Shown here: positions 1-12,000 of the stretch, one piece after another | Numbering within the stretch: position 1 is the first letter of the stretch | Layout of the letters: every line of letters starts with the position of its first letter | Assembly (NCBI GenBank): GCA_020091685.1 | Contig: CM034601.1 | Span: 2,294,920 to 2,358,919, forward strand | Reading direction: 5' to 3' | DNA from: Lutjanus erythropterus | Lineage: Eukaryota; Chordata; Actinopteri; Lutjaniformes; Lutjanidae | DNA length: 64,000 nucleotides | Made by a program: the position numbers and the translations under genes | The notes under the pieces: model-generated | What the model saw: only the letters and a program-made list of their open reading frames with translations | Databases searched by the model: none | What the model was told of the DNA's origin: nothing

Positions 1-2
1 CG

Positions 3-47
3 GAGGATCCGTACCTGAAGGGTGAAGTTGCAGCCGGGCTCGTCTGA
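3..47 (+). CDS. possible 3' end of a plus-strand gene (partial)
   Basis: An open frame enters from the left edge, encodes EDPYLKGEVAAGLV and stops at TGA 45-47. It is followed by about 1.4 kb of AT-rich sequence and a double AATAAA with a GT/T-rich downstream segment, as expected for a 3'UTR. A gene ending here would be convergent with ppm1e. I do not recognise the peptide. A competing reading is on the minus strand: CAG followed by GTACGG at about position 15 looks like a splice donor preceded by an open frame (ending CNFTLQ). The strand cannot be settled from the window. This is a weak call resting on short sequence. Confidence 0.2.
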   Translation, partial: EDPYLKGEVAAGLV

Positions 48-1417
48 GCTGTACGTTTTCTCTAACAGGACACTTTTCTTCCTGTGTCAGACTTTGATTG
101 AAGTCCAGTCAATGCATCAATCAATAACGGGTACTTCTTGATCTGACAGCTTAAATCGCCGCTGTGAAAACACCATCTGTGCACGCTGATCGCTGAGAAG
201 TAACACGAGGAAACAACCTTTTGTTTTCTAGTGATTATCTCTTTATCTCAGTAACCAAACTTATTTTCTCATTAATAAAATAATTAACTTGTGATCCTGA
301 AATAACAGCATTTTAAAGTGCTCTAGTGCTTTAGTTTGAAAGCTCTGAAGAACGACCTTTTAAATATTCAACAATAACATGAAACAGTTTATCTGTAGAT
401 CATTCACAGAACACTCTTTACTTTAGGTACTTTTGATGGTAAATACCTGAAAACTCTGTTCAGTGCAAAATATTTTAGAAACAGTTCTGATCTTTTTTTT
501 TAAATGCCGTGAGCACCACAATTTAAATTCTTTTAGCTTTAATTTTATTGGCGAGGAGGCAAACATTTCTCCAAACTCGGACAAATAAAACAACTATCTG
601 TCGAGTTATATTCCGCTTGACGTAAGAGAGGGACTCGTTTTTGGGTTTTTTTTGTAATTTGGGTGAAGTTGAAACTGGTGCATTTGAATGATCTTTTGAA
701 TTTTAACACAACTTGACAGCAAAGGTTTGAAAATCTATGTACTTATGTAACATGTGCTTTGTGCTTCACTGGCTTTTTCTTCACGGATGTATTGTTCTTC
801 ACCTCAATGCTCCCGACAAATACAGCAAACTCGTGTCAAAGGCTGCTGCAAAAAATAAAGGTGCACATTCATGGGAAAGAAAAAAAAAAAAGTCACAGTG
901 ACGTGTTGCGTCATCGCTGACGATGAGGTTGAGAACAGAGGGACGTGTCTGGAGGTCGAGCGGTTTTAGACCCGACTGCACTTTGACTCTGAAGGTTCAT
1001 TGAGCCACGTTTTATTTTTGAAGGCCAGTTAATCTTTGGAAGTTTATTGTAAACGTCTACAGTCATTAGTTTACATTGTAAATATGTTTGTGTGTATACA
1101 GCTGTTCATGTGCCTGACTGCATGGCTTTACTGGCTGGATCGAAGGAGGAAAGAGTCGAACTGAAATCAAACTGAAGTTGATTTTTGACATTTAATCCTT
1201 TACAACTGCAGTCCATTTGATCATGTAATGTTTGTCTTTTCCTCTGTTACGTTACTTCACATGTTCATGGTTGCGACGTGAGGAATCGGCAGCCAGCGTC
1301 TCACTGTTTATCAAACTTTTTCTCCTTTTTGTGCTCGTTGAGTCAAAAGCTGCTTTTACTTTGAATGTTCCCAGAATGCACTGCGCATTATTTGATGTGT
1401 ACATTTCCTTATTATGT
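48..1417 (+). other. AT-rich non-coding stretch, possible 3'UTR
   Basis: No convincing coding frame, only short open frames with alternative starts. The base composition and the poly(A) signal at its end fit a 3'UTR if the frame at 3-47 is real. No known repeat recognised here. Confidence 0.25.
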
Positions 1418-1427
1418 AATAAATAAA
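1418..1427 (+). terminator. candidate poly(A) signal (two overlapping AATAAA)
   Basis: AATAAATAAA reads on the plus strand. About 30-50 bases downstream there is a T/GT-rich segment (catgtcatgtcttctgtctc), the usual layout of a vertebrate cleavage and polyadenylation site. It supports a plus-strand transcript ending near 1445. Confidence 0.35.
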
Positions 1428-1630
1428 ATGTTTTACGTTCCTGGAAATCTCCACACATGTCATGTCTTCTGTCTCTCTGCTTTGCATTTGGATGAGAGTC
1501 GTTGCATCATCACAGTGAGGTTATAACAGTCAGGATGTCAGAAGTATCTTTTTAAACTCATCATGATCGAACGGTTGATTTGTTCAAAAGAATGAATCTT
1601 TTGGATGAATAAACTGATTCATGGTTTCTT

Positions 1631-2190
1631 AAAGGGCTAGTTCACCCAAAAATGAAAATTCAGTCATGAGGCTTGTTCGAGATGAACTCTTTGATAGTAG
1701 ATGAGATCACACGGCCACGGCAGGAGGCGGAGACAAAAGGCTGCAGTCAGTTTGTAGCAGATTTCAGAGAATAAACTGGAAGAGACACTAACATCCTGTA
1801 CAATTACATAGAAAAGTAGTATTTTATACACCACGTGTTTGTCAAAATTAAGAGCCAATCAGAGCCTGTCTGGTCAGCGATCAGGTGACAGCCAGGCGTG
1901 GAGAGCAGCTGCAGCGCCTCGATCTCTTGAGGTTATTGTTGCCCACGTGTGCGTGACGTCAGAACAAGTCGGACACAAATCTAAGCGGCATGAACGTGCA
2001 CAGGCCTGACTCGTTTTGAATGCAGCTGTTATCTGCTCACCCTCACACTGACTGAACATCAGGTTTATTTTATTAGTCCACAAAACTCCAGCAGTGTTTT
2101 GTGGACTACAAAACTAAACCTGACCTTCAGTCAGCATGAGGGTGAGTAGATAATGACTGAGTTTTCATTTTTGGGTGAACTATCCCTTTA
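1631..2190. mobile_element. palindromic MITE-like element (AGTTCACCC family), copy 1
   Basis: The left end aaagggctagttcacccaaa is the inverse complement of the right end tttgggtgaactatccctt. The next inner block (caccctca...) is also mirrored. This terminal inverted repeat recurs at about 22.8, 32.1-32.4, 45.0 and 57.2 kb. About 560 bp, no coding capacity, so non-autonomous. The middle (about 1670-2030) is unlike the other copies and may be an insertion or an older, longer form. Family name not assigned. Confidence 0.75.
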
Positions 2191-4065
2191 AAGTGGAAGA
2201 AGTTGCTTCCTGGAGAAATCAGAGGGAGGAAACTTTGAGAAAGTGCCTCTTAATTTGGAAACCTGTTTGCTGATAATTTGACTTGTGTGTTGATTCATAA
2301 AACACAGAATTGTTAAAGAGTCTAAGATTTTTAGTCCCTAGTCTGGTTCAAGCTCCAAACCTGCTGCTGCATCTTAGATTTCCCATAATGCAACACCTCC
2401 AGTTTGTGACCCAGGCTTCTTGTTAAAGATCTTCAAAAACAATCAAAATCAACGCACACTTTACTTTTCAAATCTCACTTACTTGAGCGCTGAGGCCTGT
2501 TAAAAATCCGTCCCTTCATTTTGCACGCCTTACCTGTGGCCAGTTCACCGTGTCAGCAGCCCAGACGTTCCCCCCTTCATCCTCCAGCTCTTCTTGATGT
2601 TCCCTTGGTTCTGTAATCCCTCCAGCATGTTCTGGGTCTAAGCTAGAGTCTCCTCAGGACATCCAGGAAGCAGGTCCTCTCCATTCTCTTTCTGGATGTC
2701 TGAGCCGCTCACTCTGTCGCTGGGACGAGACCAAAACCGTGCTTTTGTCTTCAGCCGGAGTGGCAGCAGCACCGACGGGCAGACAGCAGCTCTAATGTGG
2801 AACCAAACGCAGCCCACGAGTCTCTGGAGGCTGGAAGTCACCCAGCTCTTACCAGTCAGGAAGAAGCAGGTCAGCAGTCAGCCTCGGCTTCTCCTGCGTG
2901 CCCAGACTGCGTCAGTGATTAGACTGTTAATCAGTCTGATAAATTATTTTAAGAAGAACCCTCTTGATCTTGCCTTCTCTGTGGATTTCATCCCCCCCAT
3001 GTTTTCCCTCAAACTGCTGGAACGGAGAGAATAAAGCCAGATTATGAGTGGGGTGAACTGATGAGTCTTTTTTTAGAAAGAATGTGGAGGACTGCTCACT
3101 TTTGTAAAGCTGTTTATGTAACAGCAAACAGAACTGTTCCACATGAAAGCGCTGTTACAGCATCACATCGCTGCTCGCTGTGTGGCTTCTGACATTTCAC
3201 TCTGCTACATGAAAACAATTTGTTCAGGTTCCCCGTTTATTCGCCGCCACCGCTGCTGCGATGGCACAAAAACCTGCCTTCCTGGTGACCCCAGTCATGT
3301 GTGATTTTCATCACCCCCAGTCAGATTAATGTGTTAGCGAGCCAACCTTTGCTTCATATTTCACATTCAGACAGATGGCTCTCTTTTTTTTTTTAATGAC
3401 TAAGAAAACCAAAGATGGAGCATCTCTGACGTCAGCCACAGCTGTTTGAGGGGATGATTTAAATGTTACTGTTTGTTAGAGTCTTAGTCAGTGACTAGAG
3501 ACTGAAAATCTAAATTCTCTGCGGCTCAGAAGGCTCCCGAGACAAATCTGAGGAGCCGAGAGGTGATTCAAATGATTTTTTATTCTCTAATCTTTGCCTT
3601 TTGTGAAATATTGTTTTGTATTTGACCTCTTTTGGCCTTGAACAGAGATTTAAATGAAATTATTTGAGAATTTTAGAGGGAAACTGCTGACAACACCTTT
3701 AGTGGAGACGTGCCATCTTAGCTGTATTATAAGCTCATCTTATGTTTTTTTTAATGTTCAGTCTTAATTTGAAAAGTAACTCATAACTGTTAGATACATG
3801 CAGTGGAGTAAAAAGTTCGATATTTCCCTCTTAAAACTAATGAAATACAAGTATAAAGTAGCATGAAAATTAAATTCTGAAGTAAAGAAGTACTGTGTCT
3901 CAAATTGTACTTAAAGATAGTTCAGATTTTTTTTGAAGTGGGGTTGTTTGAAGTATTAGCTGCATGCCCCCGTTTGTAGAAGCAGCAGGAGTCAGCAATG
4001 TGCCATTGTGGATTTTAGCCACTTAAAAAAGGCTGACCTTAAAAGATCGATGTCTGCTATATTAA
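2191..4065. other. intergenic, no gene seen
   Basis: Only short open frames in several overlapping readings, none with a recognisable domain. 3785-3910 carries a motif related to the 'guAcTcAAGTAc' repeat family seen at 16.3, 37.7 and 45.9 kb. Confidence 0.5.
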
Positions 4066-4285
4066 GAACATTTTCACAGTTTTAGTTTGCGATCAGACAA
4101 TCTTCTCTGACAGGAAACTGCTGTTCTCACTCTTTCCAAACCAACCAGACTCATTTAATCTTGTTAGAGGTTAAATACAGGAGTTGCTCGTCCACCTGCA
4201 GTCGTGTTATTGTGTGACTTCAGTGATTAACCCTTTAAAACACAATAAAGTCAGACAGTAACAAAAGAACAACACAAACAAATTA
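4066..4285. repeat. hairpin repeat (CCAAACCAACC family), degraded copy 1
   Basis: Contains tctttccaaaccaaccagac, then the 'ggagttgctcgtccacctgc' block and a 'gtgacttcagtg...aacacaaac' right part. The same order occurs at 31.7, 35.3, 40.2 and 40.6 kb, where the right half is the inverse complement of the left half. Here the right end is eroded and runs into the next repeat. Confidence 0.5.
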
Positions 4286-4690
4286 AAGCTGCAAGCAGCA
4301 CTGGACGGGCCCTCACGCCCCAGCATCAGTCAAACATGTCAAAACATCAAAATTCAACACCGCGCCACAGCCACGCCATTCAGCGACAGCTACATCCTTT
4401 AATAACTTTTGGTCACAAACTAGTCTAGATGGCACGCACCAATTTTGAAGTCAATGTGATGAAATCTTTAGGAGTTTGTTAAAATACAATGTGAGGAAAT
4501 CGCCTAAATTGACCACAAAATTCAAAACGGCTGACTTCCTGTTGGGTTTAGGCTACGAGTCCAAGATATCAGATTCATTTTTTTACCACAACTAATGTAT
4601 GTGCCAAGTTCCATGCACCATAAAGCACGTTTAGCCGCTCAAAAATTCAAGTGAAGAGAGGGAAGAATAAGAAATATAATAATAATCTGA
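4286..4690 (-). mobile_element. partial copy of the 'GCTGCAAGCAGC' repeat family
   Basis: Begins with aaagctgcaagcagcactgg and cgggccctcacgcccc. The inverse complement of this terminus ends the two GC-rich blocks at about 28450 and 30475. Internal phrases (bases reading 'aaaacggctgacttcctgtt' and 'gtgccaagttccatgcacc') match the body of the 28.5-29.8 kb element in reverse orientation. No open frame. Probably a non-autonomous mobile repeat; the class cannot be settled by eye. Confidence 0.55.
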
Positions 4691-5094
4691 GCAAATTCAT
4701 TAGCATCCTCCCATCAGAAAGGCTGTCTGATGATGACGTACAGTGAAAATATTCTAAATATAGCATACACATTTTGCTGTTTTATTACAACTTTATTGTC
4801 TTAAAAATTCTAATTATGTTTGTTTTAGTGTCACTATTTTAGTATCTTACATGCACTTCCATATACATTGAACTTTTATCAGTTTTAAATGTTCTTTTAT
4901 TGATGTTCTGTCTGCCTTATATGAGAACATCTAGCAGAATTTCTGTCATATATGATATCATATCTTTTATTTGAATGTTATCTGTTTATATACTGCATGT
5001 CGTTATCTCCTTTGCATAATTTCTTTTTTAGAACTTATTTCTTTTATTCAAATTTTACTGACATATAAAATCATTTTTAATGTTTGCTCTATAA

Positions 5095-5165
5095 ATCTTT
5101 AATCTGGAAAACACTTTATGCTAAAGCTTGAAAAAGTGCGATATAAATAAAAGTATTATTATTAT
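5095..5165 (+). mobile_element. LINE-like 3' tail (5'-truncated)
   Basis: Reads aaagtgcgatataaataaaa followed by a short (TTA)n tail. This is the typical end of teleost LINE-derived repeats that finish in a low-complexity tail after a '...GTGCTATAAATAAA' box. A close relative lies at 25290-25400. Only the tail is recognisable. Confidence 0.4.
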
Positions 5166-7225
5166 CTAATTCGGTGCAGACTGCCTTTGCCATATCAAAA
5201 GTTGTATTTTATCAAGCCTACGTGTGGAAACGGCCCCGTTGGCCATCATCACAAGACATGCATAAGACTTGATTAAAAAGGATTCTGGATAATTAAATGT
5301 AGTAACATCAGAGACTTGTCCTGAAGGGAGAAACCAAACTGTGCAGGAAAGAAAAGGCAGCAGTCGAGGACTTGTTCTAATCTTTATATACATGATAATT
5401 AGTCACCAGTTACAATACACATATTTATATACTACAGGAACACAGATAATACAGGTACTCAACGTGTTTTTTTTTTGTTTGTTTCTTTTTTAATAACCTA
5501 ACCTGCATGTTGAAGAAGAGCCAATCATGGGGTTTGTCTTCAAGCCTGGAGGACAAGAAGGACAGGGCTGCTGGCCCTCGGTGGTCTTACACCGTCCCCC
5601 CAGCCTCCCCTCCCCTCCCACTGACCGACATTTGAACAGAGGTCACAGAAGTCTCTGAACTCCAGGCGATCTTTTCAAATGTGCACAAACTGCTGAGGAG
5701 TGCCGATACGACTGAAAAGTCCTGCCTCCTTCATCACGGCTTTTAAAGAAGAAAGCTTCACATTTGTTTTCCCCCGGACCTGCAGCTCATTCGAACTCCA
5801 AAACTGTCCGCTGACTTCTCACAGGAGGTGTAGGAGTGAGTTAAGTGATCCTCACCACAGGCGGCACATTATGATTCATAATCCTATTCTCTATGGGGAA
5901 AAATGAATGAGAAACTGACTTCAGGAACTCAGCATTTCTGCTCCGTGACCTTTCGAGTATGGCTGACAGGACTACGATTTTGTTGCATCCTTCAGCAGAA
6001 GACAAACCCGCAGAGAGCCTTTTAATGCAACGTCATTATTGCTTACAGAGAAAAAGAAAAAGCTTTTTTGTGTACATAGACACACAGTGCAGATTCATGG
6101 AGGGCCCTATAGTTAGACAATGATTATTATGGGACAGCAGAGCTCAACTTCTGCTTGCTTTCATCGTTTCAGGGAGGGGAAACATCCGACTCAGAGGAAC
6201 CTTCAGTGCAAGCAGAGCGCGAGTGAGGGGAGGGAGTGTGGGTTATCTCGAGCTTAGGTAGACGATTTACCACAAGGAATTATGGTAAATGTTTTTATTG
6301 CTCATACAGTGACAACTTCTGGCGATTTGCAGTATGATGAGTAACACTACCTGTAACTAATTCTCTGGGGGGTTTTTGTGAAGGTTTTTGGTGAAAAAGC
6401 AACCCATGGATCCTTGTCACTGAGCACTGTGGTGCGTCTCTCCCTCCAGAGTGCAGCGCAGAGCTTCACATCAACACTGAAGACCCGCTGCGAGACTACA
6501 TCAGTCATTTGAAGAAAAAAAAATCAACAGTGAATCACAGGAGACAGAAAACTACTGCTGCACTGCACAGCTGCTCCGAGGCGTGGCCACGGGTACGACA
6601 TGCTTCTGTCTGTGCAGAGCAGCACCGAACTGCTGCCATTAACGAAAAACCACAGGACAAAAGGATCCTGTTATAATGACAAAGCATCGGGTTGGTCTGA
6701 ATGGTTTTCACACCAGAAATGAACTCCAGAGTTCACTCAACAGCAGTCCGAGACCACTCCTCTGAGGCGGACCAGGAAGCAGTTGTTTGGACCACGCTAC
6801 AGTTCACATCCAGTGTTTGGGCTGCTGAACACACTGCATCAACAGGGTCAACGCTCCAGGACCCTTTGAGTTAAATTTGTTGACAACTGTTGTATGGATT
6901 GCCTTGTAATTTGGTAAAGAAATCTATGCTCCTCTTGTAATAACTTTGCTGATGCCTGTTTTCATCAAACATGATCAACAGGTTTGTCCATTTCTTGTTT
7001 TTTTAACCAAAACCTGCCTCAACTGCACTTTATGTTTAGTCATAATTAGATAATGACAGCATACTAATATGTTACAATAAGGGCCCTTTCACAGCTAACT
7101 CATTTATTTCAAGTAAAAACAAAAACCCGAACCTTAGTTCAGACTTTGGTTTGGACTTTCAGGTGTGAAAGATGGTGACCATGGTAAATATTATACCTGC
7201 TTAAAGCTGAAAAGATGATGATGAT
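5166..7225. other. intergenic, no gene; possible Harbinger-like MITE at about 6705-7190
   Basis: No coding frame with recognisable content. A phrase 'ttttcacaccagaaatgaac' near 6710 and 'ggtttggactttcaggtgtg' near 7155 face each other as imperfect inverted ends. The right phrase recurs at 34803 beside a Harbinger-type Myb remnant. That suggests a non-autonomous relative here, at low certainty. Confidence 0.3.
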
Positions 7226-7772
7226 GGTTGAGTCTCACTCCCAGGTCATCAATTCTGACATTCTGGGTTTGACTGATTGATAAATTTCAATCTTGCGTCA
7301 TCAAATAGCAACATTTTGGGTTGGATCGATTGTTGAATTTCCTTACCAGATCATGAGATGCTGACATTCTGTGTTGGATCAATTGTTGAATTTCATTTTC
7401 AGGAGGTCAAATACCAACAATTTCAGTTTGATTAATTGATTAATTTCAACCCAGGTCTTCTAAGACCAATGTTTTTGGTTGGACTGACTGTTCAGTTTCA
7501 TTCCCAGGTCATCAAATATCGACATTTTGGGTTGTATTGATTGTTGAATCCCATTCCCAAGTTTACTTATATTGATGTTTTGGGTTGGATTGATCTTAGA
7601 AATTCATTACCAGGTCATCAAATACCAGAGTTTTGGATTGGATTCAGTGTTAAATTTCAATCCCATTTCAAGTGGTCAAATACTGACATTTTGGGTTGGA
7701 TCGGTTATTTAATTACAGCCCCAAGTCATCAAACACAGATGTTTTGGATTGGAAGCTCTTCCTTGCTCTGAT
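7226..7772 (+). repeat. minisatellite, about 53-54-bp unit, about 10 copies
   Basis: Successive units read approximately 'ttggatygattgttgaatttcattcccaggtcatcaaatacygacattttggg', beginning near 7266, 7320, 7373, 7427, 7480, 7533, 7586, 7639, 7697 and 7750. Divergence between units is moderate (perhaps 15-25 percent by eye), and one unit carries a few extra bases. A 76-residue open frame in it is a by-product of the near-multiple-of-three period. Confidence 0.85.
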
Positions 7773-8988
7773 TGGTTGTTTTCGTTCAGGTATGCAGGAG
7801 CGATGGGAGGAGCCAAAGGAACTGATTTTTTTCATGTAGAACTGTCATGTTATAGTGACAGTTTCAGCAAATATGACAAAGTTACTTTTATAAAAATTAA
7901 CCACTGAACCTTCAACATTAGCATTTTAGCACTGCTCTTTTAGAAAAGTTTCTTTTGGAAGAAGTCTGTTTTTTCTGGTTTAGATTTCTTTTGATTCTCC
8001 CTGAGCTGTTTTGCTCATTACCAGATTTGACATAAGCATATTTAACCATTCTCCGTGTTCATAACCACAGGTAAACACTCCTGATACAAGAAAACTTTGT
8101 CATTAAAACAAGATCCTGAGAAAATCCTGTCGCAGCTCTGCTTCTTTAAGGTTTACTGCTCTGTGTGATCCGTGTAACAGATCTAAATCAGTCATCTAAG
8201 ACTTGCAACACCATGGCTCTACTCCATTTTTACCAAAACACCACAGCAGCTCAGTTCACTCGTGTTCCTCATTTCTAATCAACATCATGCTAATCATCTA
8301 ACACCTGCAGAGTTGGAATGAAAACCTACGAACTACTGATATAATCTGATTGGCAAGATGTTTTTTTTAAGGCTGGTACTGATACAACATTTTAAATCAA
8401 AGCTGCAGATTGGAGATTTTAAGCCGATAATCAACATCTTTATGTATGTTTTCCCCAGATTTTTTTATTCATGTCAGGGCAGGAAAGCAAGGGTGAAAAC
8501 AGCAGCTAGGCCACGATAGGACACTACAAACTCTTCCAAGTGAAAGCCAGACTGGTTCAACACCTTTATATACTTTAGCAGCTCTTGAAGGCAGAGGCAG
8601 GGTTAATAGACTGACGCCTCTCAAGCGGTTCAATAACATCATCCTTGCATCCGCCTCAGTCTGGTGGCGGGAGATTTGGGAAAGTCAGTATCTGGCCCAA
8701 CAGTCGGGCCTCGTGAAGCATGGATTTAAACCACTGATTTACAAGACAGAATTATTATATGTACACTCCTCCAGCACTCGCTCAACTCAAAATTAGTACT
8801 CATAATATACATACGCATCCGTGCCTAAGTGAATATCTTAAATTACTGTGATTTCCTTTGTTTTCTGATACTTAACCCGTCTTCTTCGGGTATTGACTGG
8901 CGCTTCCGGAGACGATGACTGCAGTGATTCTTCCACAAAGGGATCCAGCGGCTTCAGTTTTTTTGAGTGTCTCGACAGTACATTCCTC

Positions 8989-8989
<1 letters not shown>
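7773..8989. other. intergenic, nothing recognised
   Basis: Unique-looking AT-rich sequence. No open frame of note and no repeat family shared with the rest of the window. Confidence 0.45.
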
Positions 8990-9021
<32 letters not shown>

Positions 9022-9025
9022 CAGA
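8990..9025 (+). repeat. (TAGA)n microsatellite
   Basis: About eight uninterrupted ATAG units. They code for the artefactual SIYLSIYLS string in the overlapping minus-strand frame. Confidence 0.95.
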
Positions 9026-12000
9026 TGCCCCCCGGGAAAGAAGAATCTCCCAAAGAAACACCACCACCGCGTCGACCCACTTCGCCGAGTCTCTGGGGAC
9101 GTTCTGGGACTTTAGAGGTACATTCTGCTCCACTGACAGTCTGACACTCTTCTTCTCGAGTCAGTCCACGGGACGGGTACAGGAGAGTGAAATGAAACAA
9201 GCAGAGCTCTCCATCTACCAGCAAGGCCCAAAAAGAAAGGGGGAGGGAGGTGATGGCCGTCTATGTCAACCAGTACCTGATGTCTCTGGGTGTTTCATCA
9301 GTGACTGGGCCAGGAAAGTGGAGGCACGATTTACAGAACCTGGTCATTATAAACACCTTGATGTTTGGAAATTCACTGCATCAAACAAACAATAGGGATA
9401 AGGGAATGACGCTGTTACATATATTAGGGAATGTTAGGGAATAGACAGTGTGACTGTTTGATAAACCCCACCCCCAACAGCATAATATTTTTTAGCCTTT
9501 CAAAGTCAGAAACACAAGAGAAGTTCAGAAATCTATTTAAGTCCAGATGAAATGGCATTTCGTAAGTATCTAGCTTCCGTATTGTGACGTATTTCTGAGC
9601 AAACCAGGAAAGGCAGGTGGCACGTAACAGGAGAAAAAGTGAGCGTAGCACAACCCAATGTAACATGTTGTAGCTAGCCAGCTAACTAGCTCTGTGCCGC
9701 TAAAACTTGAAGATTGATTGATGGGTGGATGTCTTGATATTGTTGGTTGAAATGGAATGGCTGAAGCCTACATAAGCACAGGTCGTATTTTGTTTTTACA
9801 GAAAACCTTTTAAGATTTTGATATAAGAAGATGAAGAAATTGGTTTTTTTTTTTTGGGGGGGGGGGTGTTTTCACATATTGTTAAACAGGAGCACAATAT
9901 GACCAAAAATGTGCCTAATTATCTGCCTAACTAGCTTACTACCTACTCTGATAATGCTAACGTAGCATTACCTCCAAAGTCAAACCACAATATCATTCAC
10001 CAACTACAACATTTTGTGGTGTTCCACATTAGAAAAGCCCCCCTTCAGAACTGGGGCGTCTACTGTTAACTATTCAGTCACTGCAAGCTGGTGTTTGATG
10101 CTAGCAGCTAGCTACATCTCAGTGTAAGGTTAGCAGCTCTGCTCTGATTTATGAAGGGTTACACTCACTCAAACACTTCAGTTAGTCCTCCACTCAACCC
10201 TTTTCACTTGTACCATTAAAATATGACAGCAAATTGTTTGAGAAAACATAACTTAAGCATAAATCTCACAAATCGTGAAGCCATTAAAGTAAGCTAGCAT
10301 CCAGACGGGGTCATGTAAGAACAAAATATTTGTCTAATCTTACATTTTTTCATCACATTACTAGCTCTACTGTCAGTACAAAAACAATGCTGCTTCTTTA
10401 CTTCCATGTCTTCTACATGGATCATCAGCTTATGACAATGCTAACTTTTAGCTTCAGTCTTTTAGCACGATGTCATTTAAAGTATATAGCCATCAAGGGT
10501 TTATTCAAGACCCTTTTTATTAATAGAGTTCTTGTTTCAAAATCAACCAGACACAGAGTTGTAAAACAACTCATAGAGCTAATGCTAATTAGCTAGCTAG
10601 CTAGGATAAAATAAGCTAGCAGAAGCTGCCATTTCAGCTAGCTCTGTTGGTTGCCAGCTTGAAATGAGAAAATGCTTTTTGTTGATAAGCCATTATTGTT
10701 TTCAGCTGTATATGTGCCATATGAGAATCAAAAGCTTGACAGCCGTAGCAACAGTAACTAAGGGGGGTGTGGCTTAGAGAACAGTCAGCTGCTGCCACAG
10801 AGAATTAAATATATATCAGTGAGAGAAAATGGGAGCATTTTTTTTACTTTAAAAGTGAAAATGAATGATGGATTTAGAAAATTTGGGGGGATGTGGGACA
10901 GGGTTTACGCGGGATTTCATAATTTCATAGCAACTGTGTGGTTAGTTAGTTTATAGTCATCAAGTACAGTTAGATAGAGTAATGATATTGTGCGTATTCA
11001 AAAAGTCTTTCCGCAGATTAGTCTCATCAAGTTAAGTTGCTGTTATATTTTATCATATAAATTAAGATTATTACTATTTGATGATGATATAGTTGTTTGT
11101 TAATTATGAATGGACTACCTACCATATTTGGTGTTTTATATATATATGAAACCAAGATTCAAAACTTGCTTCTATGTCTTAGCTAGATGGCAAGTACATT
11201 CTTATGAAAGGTGACGTAAAGACTGAGTTTGAACAATCCTATGACTTGCTAACATAACTAAAGTGCAGAACTGTCAGCAGAGTGTTAGACAGCAGAGAGG
11301 GGGCACTCCATTGATGAATCTAGATCAGATCAGAGAAAGATCCAATTATAAAGGCGGTGTGGGGCCATGGGAGCCAGCCTCAGAGGATTACACTGGCAGC
11401 GGGAGCGATCTTGCAGTGGGTGACAATGACGGGGATGTTTGCTGTGTAATACTGTATTGTTGCAGAAGGGCTGTTAACAACACAACTTTATTTAAAGAGG
11501 TGCATAAATCTGCAGATTCTCCTGAAGGGATATAAAGCTTAAAGGACATATTGGGAAATATGCTCATTCATCTTGTTCAGGAGAAGTTTGATACCACTCT
11601 AATGTGTACACACTAAATATGAAGCTACTGTATAAACAGTTGCTGGTTAGTTTAGCTTCGCATAAAGACTAGAACGAGCTCTATCCAAAGGCTCCACTAA
11701 ACAGCACCTCTAAAGCTCACAAAAGGGCACAATCCTGGCAGGTTCCAAAGTGGGCTAACCCCGACTTTAGCCTGGCTTTAGCTTGTGGGCCCTGTTCTGA
11801 AGCAAGGTTAACCAGAGTTTGAGGAGTTATTCCCTGAAAATTGACTAAACCCCTGGCTAAAAGGTGCCAGTGTGAAACATGGCTAAAAGATCAATGGTTA
11901 AGGACACTTAATCCTGGGCAGTGTGAAAAACTTTTGAGCACAGTAGATGCTGCTTGTTTAATCCATCCACAAACGGACAAGTGCTAACCACAAATTGTTG

